Origin: Salipiger thiooxidans
Lineage (GTDB): Bacteria > Pseudomonadota > Alphaproteobacteria > Rhodobacterales > Rhodobacteraceae
Assembly (NCBI RefSeq): GCF_900102075.1
Contig: NZ_FNAV01000009.1
Span: 124,001-188,000, forward strand
Direction: 5' to 3'
DNA length: 64,000 bases
The position numbers were made by a program, and so were the translations under genes. Numbering within the stretch: the first letter of the stretch is position 1; every line of letters begins with the position of its first letter. Below, in pieces: positions 54,988 to 62,743 of this stretch. A model generated the notes under the pieces. That model had not been told where the DNA came from. It made no database searches and saw only the letters and a program-made list of their open reading frames with translations.

Positions 54988-56079
54988 TCACCGATAGAGC
55001 AAGGACTGCCCTTCGGCGAACAGATGAACCTTCGCCGGATCCGCTGTCAGCCGCACTTCGGTGCCCCGAAGGCCGCGGTGGATGCCCGGCAGCTTGGCGA
55101 TCACCGGCTCCAGTGCCGCGCCGTCTCCCTCGAAATGCAGCAGCGTCACCTCGCCGAGCGCCTCGGTCAGCGCCACGGTGCCGGTGTAGACGCCTGCGTC
55201 CTCGGCGATGACGAAGTCCTCGGGCCGGATACCGACGTTGACCTTGAGCCCCATGTCGTCCGGCTCGGTCGCCACATCCGAGAGCGCGGTGCCCCCGCCC
55301 GGCAGCCGCACGGTGGTCCGGGGGCCGGTGCCGATCACCTCGCCCGGCAGCAGGTTCATCGCGGGAGAGCCGATGAATTGCGCCACAAATTCCGAGTTCG
55401 GGGTCTCGTAGAGCTCGAGCGGCGTGCCGACCTGCGCCACGCCCTTGTTGGCCAGCACCACGATGCGCGAGGCCAGCGTCATCGCCTCGACCTGGTCGTG
55501 GGTGACGTAGATCATCGTGCGCTCGGGCATCTGCTCCTTGAGCTGGGCGATCTCGATGCGCGTCGCCACCCGCAGCGCCGCGTCGAGGTTCGAGAGCGGC
55601 TCGTCGAAGAGATAGACCTTGGGATCGCGCACGATGGCGCGCCCGATGGCGACCCGCTGCCGCTGACCGCCCGAAAGCGCCTTGGGCAGGCGGTCAAGAT
55701 AGGGCTCGAGCTGCAGCATCTTGGCGGCGCGCTGCACCGAGGCCTCGATCTCGTCCTTGGACTTCTTCGCGATCTGCAGCGCAAAGGCCATGTTGTCGCG
55801 CACGGTCATGTGCGGATAGAGCGCGTAGCTCTGGAACACCATGGCGATGCCGCGCTGCGCGGGCGGCACGTCGTTGACCAGCTGCCCGTCGATCTCGAGC
55901 GTGCCCGTCGTAATCTTCTCGAGACCCGCGATCATTCGCAACAGCGTGGACTTGCCACAGCCCGAGGGGCCGACGAAGACGATCAGCTCGCCCGCCGTGA
56001 TGTCGAGGTCGATGTGCTTCAGCACTTCGACCGTACCGCCGTAGGTCTTGCCGACGTCCTTGAGTTTCAGGTCTGCCAT
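54988..56079 (-). CDS. aglK: Alpha-glucoside ABC transporter ATP-binding protein
   Basis: This is a 363-residue MalK/UgpC-type ATPase. Walker A is FVGPSGCGKSTLLRMIAGLE, the Q-loop FQSYALYPHMTV, the signature ALSGGQRQRVAIGRAIV, Walker B KVYLFDEPLSN and the H-loop THDQVEAM. A C-terminal regulatory TOBE/OB region follows from about residue 245. It is the last gene of aglEFGAK, 14 nt after aglA. Confidence 0.94.
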   Translation of the reverse strand: MADLKLKDVGKTYGGTVEVLKHIDLDITAGELIVFVGPSGCGKSTLLRMIAGLEKITTGTLEIDGQLVNDVPPAQRGIAMVFQSYALYPHMTVRDNMAFALQIAKKSKDEIEASVQRAAKMLQLEPYLDRLPKALSGGQRQRVAIGRAIVRDPKVYLFDEPLSNLDAALRVATRIEIAQLKEQMPERTMIYVTHDQVEAMTLASRIVVLANKGVAQVGTPLELYETPNSEFVAQFIGSPAMNLLPGEVIGTGPRTTVRLPGGGTALSDVATEPDDMGLKVNVGIRPEDFVIAEDAGVYTGTVALTEALGEVTLLHFEGDGAALEPVIAKLPGIHRGLRGTEVRLTADPAKVHLFAEGQSLLYR

Positions 56080-56093
56080 CTTCCTCCCCCCGA

Positions 56094-57749
56094 TTACATC
56101 TTCTGCGCCAGCACCGGCTGCCAGCGACCGAAATGCAGCTTGCCGTCGGGCGCCGGCCCGGCCGAGCCCAGTTCCGCCCCGATCTGCTGCCAACGGCCGC
56201 GGGGCGCGGCCACGGTGACCGGCTCCTCGCCGATGTTGAAGGCGCAGAAGATTTCCTCGCGCCCGAGGCAGCGGCGGAACTTGAGCACCGTGCCCTCGCA
56301 TTCCACGTGGCTGATCTCGCCCTTGCGCAGCGCCTCGTGGGCGTGGCGGAAGGCGATGGCGCGGCGATAGTGGTGGAGGATCGCCAGCGGGTCCTTTTCC
56401 TGGTCCGCGACGGTGCGGCTCAGGTGGTCATGGCTCACCGGCAGCCACGGGTGCATGTTGGTGCTGAACCCGCCGTTGATCTCGTCGGGCTCCCAGACCA
56501 TCGGCGTGCGGGCGCCGTCGCGGCCCTTGAAGGCCGGCCAGAAGCGCTTGCCGTAGGGGTCCTGCAGATCCTCGAAGCTCAGCACCGCCTCGGGCAGCGC
56601 CAGCTCCTCGCCCTGGTAGATGCAGGCCGAGCCGCGCAGGCACATCATCAGCGTCATGTAGAGCCGCGCCGCCTCCTCGGGCACGCCCCAGCGGGTGATG
56701 TGACGTACCACGTCATGGTTCGAGAACGCCCAGCAGGCCCAGCCCCCGGGCGCCTTTTCCTCCATGTCGTCCATGACCTTGGCGATGTAGGGCGCGGTCG
56801 GCGCGTGGTCCGAGAGCAGCTCGAAGGCGTAGGACATGTGCAGGTGCTGGTCGCCCCGCGTGTAGTCGCCCAGCACCTCGAGCCCGCGCTGGTCCTCGCC
56901 AATCTCGCCCACGGCGGCCGCGTTGTAGCGGTTCATGAGCGTGCGCAGCCGGGCGAGAAACTCGAGGTTCTCGGGCTGGGTCTTGTCGTAGAGGTGGTTC
57001 TGCCAGGTATAGGGATTCACCGCCGGTGCGGTGATCGGGTTGCGCTCTTCCGGTGCCAGTGGAGGATTGTTCCGCAACTGCTTGTCATGCGTATAGAAAT
57101 TCACGGTATCAAGGCGGAAGCCATCGACCCCGCGGTGCAGCCAGAACTCGGCCACGTCGAGCAGCGTGTCCTGCAGCGCCGGCTCGTGGAAGTTGAGGTC
57201 GGGCTGCTCGGTCAGGAAGTTGTGAAGGTAGTACTGGCAGCGCGTCGGATCCCACTGCCAGGCCGAGCCGCCGAAGATCGACAGCCAGTTGTTGGGCGGC
57301 GTGCCGTCGAGCTGGGCGTCGGCCCAGACGTACCAGTTGGCGCGGGGATTGTCCTTCGACGAGCGGCTCTCCTTGAACCACGGGTGCTCGATGGAGCTGT
57401 GAGACATGACGAGGTCCATCAGCACCTTGAGCCCCAGCTTGTGGGCGGTGTCGATCACCACGTCGAAATCCGAGAGCGTGCCGAACATCGGGTCCACGTC
57501 GCAGTAATCGCTGACGTCATAGCCGAAATCGGCCATGGGCGAGCGGAAGAACGGCGAGATCCAGACCGCGTCGACGCCCAGAGAGGCGATGTGCGGCAGG
57601 CGCTTGGCGATGCCCAGCAGGTCGCCCACCCCGTCGCCGTTACTGTCCTGGAAGCTGCGCGGGTAGATCTGGTAGATCACCGCGCCCCGCCACCAGTCGG
57701 GGTCTTTCTTGAGAAGCGTCGCGGAGGACATGTCCGGCATATCGGTCAT
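56094..57749 (-). CDS. aglA: Alpha-glucosidase, GH13
   Basis: This is a 551-residue cytoplasmic glycoside hydrolase. The GH13 conserved regions are DLVMSHSS, the nucleophile Asp in GFRLDTVNFY, the acid/base Glu in AAVGEIGEDQ and the third Asp in FSNHDVVRHI. GH13 enzymes of the AglA branch hydrolyse maltose, sucrose and trehalose-like alpha-glucosides taken up by the Agl transporter. It lies 16 nt after aglG in the operon. There is no signal peptide. Confidence 0.94.
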   Translation of the reverse strand: MTDMPDMSSATLLKKDPDWWRGAVIYQIYPRSFQDSNGDGVGDLLGIAKRLPHIASLGVDAVWISPFFRSPMADFGYDVSDYCDVDPMFGTLSDFDVVIDTAHKLGLKVLMDLVMSHSSIEHPWFKESRSSKDNPRANWYVWADAQLDGTPPNNWLSIFGGSAWQWDPTRCQYYLHNFLTEQPDLNFHEPALQDTLLDVAEFWLHRGVDGFRLDTVNFYTHDKQLRNNPPLAPEERNPITAPAVNPYTWQNHLYDKTQPENLEFLARLRTLMNRYNAAAVGEIGEDQRGLEVLGDYTRGDQHLHMSYAFELLSDHAPTAPYIAKVMDDMEEKAPGGWACWAFSNHDVVRHITRWGVPEEAARLYMTLMMCLRGSACIYQGEELALPEAVLSFEDLQDPYGKRFWPAFKGRDGARTPMVWEPDEINGGFSTNMHPWLPVSHDHLSRTVADQEKDPLAILHHYRRAIAFRHAHEALRKGEISHVECEGTVLKFRRCLGREEIFCAFNIGEEPVTVAAPRGRWQQIGAELGSAGPAPDGKLHFGRWQPVLAQKM

Positions 57750-57765
57750 GGTGTGTCGTGTTTCC

Positions 57766-59016
57766 TTACTTGACGGAGCCGGCCAGCAGGCCGCGCACGA
57801 GGTATTTCTGCATCGCGAAGAAGACCAGCAGCGGCACCGCGATGGAGACGAAGGCCGCCGCCGCGAGGATGCCCCAGTCGCCCCCGCGCGAGCCCAGCAG
57901 GTCGTCGGCGATCTTGACGGTCATCACCCAGCTCTCGGAATTCGAGGGCAGGAAGACCTTGGCGACAAGCAGGTCGTTCCACGTCCAGAGGAACTGGAAG
58001 ATGGCGAAGCTGGCGAGCGCCGGAAAGCTGAGCGGCAGCACAATCTTGGTGAAGACCTGGAAGTCGGTGGCGCCGTCGACCTTGGCGCTCTCGATGATGT
58101 CACGCGGCAGGCCCACCATGTAGTTGCGCAGCAGGTAGATGGCGAGCGGCAGGCCGAAGCCGGTGTGGGCGAGCCAGATGCCGAGGAAGCTCTGCCCGAT
58201 GCCCACCTTGTTGTGCAGCGTCAGCAGCGGCACCAGCGCAAGCTGCAGCGGCACCACCAAGAGCCCCACCACCATGGCGATGAGAAACTGCCGCCCGCTG
58301 AAGTCCATCCACGCCAGTGCGTAGGCCGCGAAGGCCGCGATCAGGATCGGGATGATGGTCGCCGGGATCGTCACCGTCATCGTGTTGATGAAGGCGCGGT
58401 CCATGTTGTTGGAATAGAGGATCAGCTCGTAGTTCTGCAGCCCGAACTCGGGCGGCTGCTTGGCCACGACGTAAAGCGTCGGTGGCCGCCGGATCTCGCC
58501 CTCCTGAACCCATGTGAAGTCGCCGTTGGGCGCCATGGTGAGCGCGCGGTCGATGCTGTAGCCCTCGACCGGGCGGCCGTCCTCGTCGGTCTCGGGCACC
58601 TCGGGGGCACCGTCTGCGGGCCAGGCGGTCTCGTAGTTCTCGGTGTCGAGCTCGCCGTCGCTGTCGCGGACCTCGAGCTTCAGCCGCCCGTAGGTCTGGC
58701 CGGTCTCGGCGGCGCCGGGGTTGCGCGAGGTGATGCCGAAGGCCGCGACCGAGCCCGAGCCGGTGCCGAAGACGTTGCCCTCGAGCACGTAGAGATCGCC
58801 GTCCTGCCGCACGCCATCGGCCTCGGGCTGCACGCGGAACGCCTGCTCCACCGGGAACATGGCCATCCACCAGCCCGACTGCGAGATCTGCTCGCGGTCA
58901 CGGAAGGACGACACCAGGAGCCCCACGGTCGGCACCAGCCAGAGCAGCACCAGGAACAGGACGCAGAGGTTGGTGACGATCGAGAGCGAGCTTTTCTGTC
59001 CGGCGATATTATCCAT
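57766..59016 (-). CDS. aglG: Alpha-glucoside ABC transporter permease (AglG type) with large periplasmic insertion
   Basis: The permease has 416 residues. The EAA-type loop is NYMVGLPRDIIESAKVDGAT. The six hydrophobic helices are split: helix 1 at about 15-35, then a polar segment of about 160 residues (45-205) with acidic, beta-like sequence (VQPEADGVRQDGDLYVLEG), and then the rest of the transmembrane core from about 210. The polar segment should face the periplasm and may touch AglE. It is paired with AglF. Confidence 0.92.
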   Translation of the reverse strand: MDNIAGQKSSLSIVTNLCVLFLVLLWLVPTVGLLVSSFRDREQISQSGWWMAMFPVEQAFRVQPEADGVRQDGDLYVLEGNVFGTGSGSVAAFGITSRNPGAAETGQTYGRLKLEVRDSDGELDTENYETAWPADGAPEVPETDEDGRPVEGYSIDRALTMAPNGDFTWVQEGEIRRPPTLYVVAKQPPEFGLQNYELILYSNNMDRAFINTMTVTIPATIIPILIAAFAAYALAWMDFSGRQFLIAMVVGLLVVPLQLALVPLLTLHNKVGIGQSFLGIWLAHTGFGLPLAIYLLRNYMVGLPRDIIESAKVDGATDFQVFTKIVLPLSFPALASFAIFQFLWTWNDLLVAKVFLPSNSESWVMTVKIADDLLGSRGGDWGILAAAAFVSIAVPLLVFFAMQKYLVRGLLAGSVK

Positions 59017-59028
59017 GGCCGTGCCTCC

Positions 59029-60003
59029 TCACATCTCTTTCCGCGCCTGGCGGATGTTCCAGATCATCACCGGCAGCACGATGATCATGATCACGAAGGC
59101 CACGGCGGTCGCCCGCCCGTCGTCACGGAACATGTAGTCCATCATGTAGCTTGGCAGGATCTCGGTATCGAAGTTGCCGCCGGTCATCGCGTAGACGATG
59201 TCGAAGACCTTGAGCACGAGGATGGTGATCGTGGTCCAGACCACGAGGATCGTGCCCTTGATCTGCGGCACCTTGATGCGGAAGAACAGCTGGAACGGGT
59301 TGGCGCCATCGACGATGGCGGCCTCGATGGTCTCTTCGGGAATCCCGCGCAGCGCTGCCGAGAGGATCACCATGGCAAAGCCGGTCTGGATCCAGACCAG
59401 GATCACCATCAGGAAGAAGTTGTTCCAGAACGGGATCTGCAGCGGGTCGATGGCGGCAAGGCCCAGCGAGTCGCGGATGGCGTTGATGATGCCGATCTGC
59501 GGGTCGACCGTGTAGACGAACTTCCAGATCAGCGAGGCGCCCACGAAGCTGATCGCCATCGGCATGAAGATCAGCGATTTCGCGATGTTGCCCCACTTCA
59601 GCCGGTCGGTGAGCTGCGCCACCAAGAGCCCGAAGAAGACCGAGGCGGCGGGCACCACCAGCACCCAGAGGAAGTTGTTGAAAAGCGCCGTGCGGAAGCC
59701 CGATTCCGAAAACATCTGGGTGTAGTTGCCGAGGCCCACGAAGGTGTCGCCGGAGCGGTTGAAGAGTGAGCGCCAGAAGCTGCCCACCACCGGGTAGACG
59801 AGGTAGAGCCCGAGCGCGAACATCGCCGGCAGCATGAACAGCCATGGCCGCACCATCGTGGCGCGGCGGATGTTGCGCCCTCGGTCATCGGTGCGCGGCG
59901 GGAAGATCACCTTGTCGAGCACGATATTGGACAGGTAGAAATAGGCGATACATCCGGTCACGCCGATGAAGATCGTCAGAATTCCCTGAAAAATCGGTGA
60001 CAT
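59029..60003 (-). CDS. aglF: Alpha-glucoside ABC transporter permease (AglF type)
   Basis: The permease has 324 residues with six hydrophobic helices and the EAA-type loop SAALRGIPEETIEAAIVDGA near residues 225-245. An extra N-terminal hydrophobic segment, ILTIFIGVTGCIAYFYLSNI, precedes the core. It lies 12 nt upstream of aglG and 87 nt downstream of aglE. Confidence 0.93.
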   Translation of the reverse strand: MSPIFQGILTIFIGVTGCIAYFYLSNIVLDKVIFPPRTDDRGRNIRRATMVRPWLFMLPAMFALGLYLVYPVVGSFWRSLFNRSGDTFVGLGNYTQMFSESGFRTALFNNFLWVLVVPAASVFFGLLVAQLTDRLKWGNIAKSLIFMPMAISFVGASLIWKFVYTVDPQIGIINAIRDSLGLAAIDPLQIPFWNNFFLMVILVWIQTGFAMVILSAALRGIPEETIEAAIVDGANPFQLFFRIKVPQIKGTILVVWTTITILVLKVFDIVYAMTGGNFDTEILPSYMMDYMFRDDGRATAVAFVIMIIVLPVMIWNIRQARKEM

Positions 60004-60090
60004 ATCGGATGTTCCTCCGCTGGTTATGCAACCCGCCTCTCCCCGGCGGGGCCCCGCGCGACCGTCGCCGCGCGGGAATGTCTCGGTGCC

Positions 60091-61449
60091 TCAGCGGATC
60101 GAGTCCCAGCGGCTCTGCACCGCCGCGGTCACGTCCTCGGCGCTGGCACCGGTGACGTAGTCGACCATGCTCGTCCAGAAGGCGCCGGCGCCGATCTCGG
60201 CGGGCATCAGGTCGGAGGCGTCGAAGCGGAAGGTGGTCGCGTTGGCGAGGATCTCGCCCATGGCGCGCTGCGCGTCGGTGGCATAGACCTCGGGGTTCAC
60301 GCCCGCATGGGCGGTGAGAAAGCCGTCCTGTGCCATCCAGAGCTCATGCGCGATGGGCAGCTTCAGGTATTCGAGCATCGCGTCCGTCGCCTCGGAGGGC
60401 TTGGTGATCGAGAACAGCGTGCCCGCACCCAGCACCGGGGTGCCGAGGTCCTTTTCCTCGTAGGCCGGGAAGTAGAAGAAATCCGCATCGGCGCCGAGCT
60501 CTACATTCTCCGGGAAGAAGGCCGGGATGAAGCTTGCCTGACGGTGCATGTAGCATTCGGGAGGCACCGAGAAGAGCCCGTTCGGGCTGTCACGGAAGTC
60601 GGTCGTGGCCGCCGCCTGCGCGCCCCCCTGGACGAACTCGTCGTTGCGCACGAACCAGCCGAACTCCTCGACGGCCTCGACCACCGCGGGGTCGTTGAAG
60701 GGGATCTCGTTGCTCACCCACTGGTCGTAGACCGACGGCTCCTGCGTGCGCAGCATCAGGTCCTCGACCCAGTCGGTGGCCGGCCAGCCGGTCGCGGCGC
60801 CCGACCCCAGCCCGATGCACCACGGCGTGCCGCCGTCGTCGACGATCTGCTGGGTCAGCTCCTTCAGCTCTTCCATGGTCTCGGGGATCTCGTAGCCCAT
60901 CTCGTCGAAGGCGATGGGCGAATACCAGACGAGGCTCTTGAGATCGACGCGGTAGAACAGGCCGTAGACGTGGCTCTCGCCGTCGGGGCCCTCGTAGGTC
61001 GACAGATCGACCCAGCTGTCACCGGCGGAGAAATTCTCGGACACCCAGTCGGCGGTGTCGTCGGGCAGCGCGGTCAGCAGCCCCTGCCTGGCCATGTCGG
61101 CTGCAAGCCCCGGTTGCGGGAAGACCGCGAGGTTGGGCGCGGTGCCCGCGCGGGCCGAAATCACGATGTCCTGCTCGAAGCTGTCGGAGCCCGAGTAATT
61201 GACGTTGGCACCGGTCGCTTCCTCGAAATAGCGGAAGACGACGTCGACCTTTGCCTTCTCGTTGCCGGTCCAGGGGCCGGTGATCTCGACGGTCTGGCCG
61301 GAGAGGTCGTATTCGTCGGCAAAGGCAGTATAGCCGTCCCACTGGAAGTCGCCCTCACCCACCTCGAAGGGCATGTCCTGGGCCTGTGCGGTACCGGCGG
61401 CCAGCGCAAGCAATGCAACGCTTCCAAGGAAACTGCGTTTGATCTTCAT
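60091..61449 (-). CDS. aglE: Alpha-glucoside-binding periplasmic protein
   Basis: This 452-residue extracellular solute-binding protein (family 1) has the signal peptide MKIKRSFLGSVALLALAAG...AQA. The body contains the family region VDVVFRYFEEATGANVNYSG, then VWYSPIAFDEMGYEIPETM and GLGSGAATGWPATDWVED. It captures alpha-glucosides for AglF/AglG/AglK. The ATG at 61449 is used; the frame extends upstream into the regulatory region. It is the first gene of the operon and is divergent from aglR. Confidence 0.94.
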   Translation of the reverse strand: MKIKRSFLGSVALLALAAGTAQAQDMPFEVGEGDFQWDGYTAFADEYDLSGQTVEITGPWTGNEKAKVDVVFRYFEEATGANVNYSGSDSFEQDIVISARAGTAPNLAVFPQPGLAADMARQGLLTALPDDTADWVSENFSAGDSWVDLSTYEGPDGESHVYGLFYRVDLKSLVWYSPIAFDEMGYEIPETMEELKELTQQIVDDGGTPWCIGLGSGAATGWPATDWVEDLMLRTQEPSVYDQWVSNEIPFNDPAVVEAVEEFGWFVRNDEFVQGGAQAAATTDFRDSPNGLFSVPPECYMHRQASFIPAFFPENVELGADADFFYFPAYEEKDLGTPVLGAGTLFSITKPSEATDAMLEYLKLPIAHELWMAQDGFLTAHAGVNPEVYATDAQRAMGEILANATTFRFDASDLMPAEIGAGAFWTSMVDYVTGASAEDVTAAVQSRWDSIR

Positions 61450-61515
61450 GGAAAAGGCTCCTCCCAATCCTCGCGGGAAACCCCGCATTGGTTTTCGCTT
61501 CTGGCGAGACTCGGC

Positions 61516-61527
61516 CAAAGCGCTTTG
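61516..61527. promoter_or_regulatory. AglR operator candidate 1
   Basis: CAAAGCGCTTTG is a perfect 12-bp palindrome with central GCGC, 67 nt upstream of the aglE start. Confidence 0.75.
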
Positions 61528-61593
61528 AAGATGCCCGAGCCTCCCGCGGATCATTGCGTCTGTCAATCGCAATTTGGCGGAATTTCCGACCAC

Positions 61594-61605
61594 TTTAGCG
61601 CTGAA
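61594..61605. promoter_or_regulatory. AglR operator candidate 2 (imperfect)
   Basis: TTTAGC-GCTGAA is a palindrome with one mismatched pair and the same GCGC centre, midway between aglE and aglR. Confidence 0.45.
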
Positions 61606-61675
61606 ACGCGCCGGATCAAGGCGGTCAGAAAACATCTTTTCGCCGGACGGGTTTTGCGGTTAGGCTCGAAATCAT

Positions 61676-61689
61676 CCGAAGCGCTTTGG
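61676..61689. promoter_or_regulatory. AglR operator candidate 3
   Basis: CCGAAGC-GCTTTGG is a palindrome with one mismatch, ending 12 nt before the aglR start, so binding there would repress aglR itself. Confidence 0.7.
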
Positions 61690-61700
61690 GAGCGAGAGCC

Positions 61701-62732
61701 ATGAACCTGAAGATGCTCGCCGCCCATCTCGGGCTGTCGCAGACCACCGTGAGCCGCGCCCTGAACGGCTACCCCGAGGTGAGCGAAGGCACGCGCCGGC
61801 GCGTCATTGAGGCGGCACAGCTGCTGAACTACGCGCCAAATGCCCGCGCCAAGGGGCTGGCGACGGGCCGCGCCATGGCCATCGGCCACGTCATCCCGAT
61901 CTCGACCCAGCACGAGATGATGAACCCGGTGTTCGGCGATTTCATCGCCGGCGCCTCGGAGACGTATCTCAAGGCGGGCTACGACATGACCCTCACGGTC
62001 ACCGGCGACGAGGACGAGGCGCAGAACTACCGGCGCCTGCAGTCGAAGGGCAATGTCGACGGCATCATCGTGCATGGGCCCAAGATGGCGGACGGGCGCA
62101 TCGCCTTCCTGAACGGGCTGCGCATGCCCTTCGTCGTGCATGGCCGCGCCTCCAAGCTCGACGCGCCCTACAGCTGGATCGACATGAACAACACCGACGC
62201 GTTCCGGCGCGCGACCTCGTTCCTGCTCGATCTCGGGCACCGGCGCATCGCGCTGGTCAACGGGCTCGAGTTCATGGATTTCGCCTTCCGCCGCCGTCAC
62301 GGCTACGAGCTGGCGCTGGCCGAGCGCGGCCTCGCCCCCGAGCCCGAGCTCATGCAGAGCGAGGAGATGACCGAGCCCTACGGCTACCGTGCCGCCGGGC
62401 GGATGCTGGCGCTGGCCGAGCCGCCGACCGCCATCCTGTGCTCATCGTTGATCTCGGCCATCGGGGTGCGGCGGGCGATCCACGAGGCGGGGCTCGCCAT
62501 GGGCCGCGACGTGTCGGTCATCACCCACGACGATGACTTTAGCTACCTGTCGAACGGCCGCGACCTGCCGATCTTCACCGCCACCCGCTCATCGGTGCGC
62601 GAGGCCGGACGGCTGGCCGCCGAGATGCTGCTGCGCCGGATCGCCGATCCGGACCAGCCGCCGGAATCGCGCCTTCTCGAGGCGCAACTGATCATCGGCG
62701 GGTCCACCGGCCCCGCCCCGAGAAAACCTTAG
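61701..62732 (+). CDS. aglR: LacI-family regulator of the alpha-glucoside operon
   Basis: The regulator has 343 residues. The helix-turn-helix is MLAAHLGLSQTTVSRALNGY, with the hinge helix region ARAKGLATGRA, followed by a periplasmic-binding-protein-like effector domain. Its place opposite aglE and the three GCGC-centred palindromes in the gap indicate local repression relieved by an alpha-glucoside. The ATG at 61701 is the family start; ATG at 61686 would add five residues. The GH1 gene starts 11 nt after its stop and may be in the same transcript. Confidence 0.93.
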   Translation: MNLKMLAAHLGLSQTTVSRALNGYPEVSEGTRRRVIEAAQLLNYAPNARAKGLATGRAMAIGHVIPISTQHEMMNPVFGDFIAGASETYLKAGYDMTLTVTGDEDEAQNYRRLQSKGNVDGIIVHGPKMADGRIAFLNGLRMPFVVHGRASKLDAPYSWIDMNNTDAFRRATSFLLDLGHRRIALVNGLEFMDFAFRRRHGYELALAERGLAPEPELMQSEEMTEPYGYRAAGRMLALAEPPTAILCSSLISAIGVRRAIHEAGLAMGRDVSVITHDDDFSYLSNGRDLPIFTATRSSVREAGRLAAEMLLRRIADPDQPPESRLLEAQLIIGGSTGPAPRKP

Positions 62733-62743
62733 GAAAGGCCCGC

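Noticed and set aside
57709-59769. 686-codon open frame on the plus strand
   Set aside because: Antisense to aglG and aglF; low-complexity charged shadow sequence.
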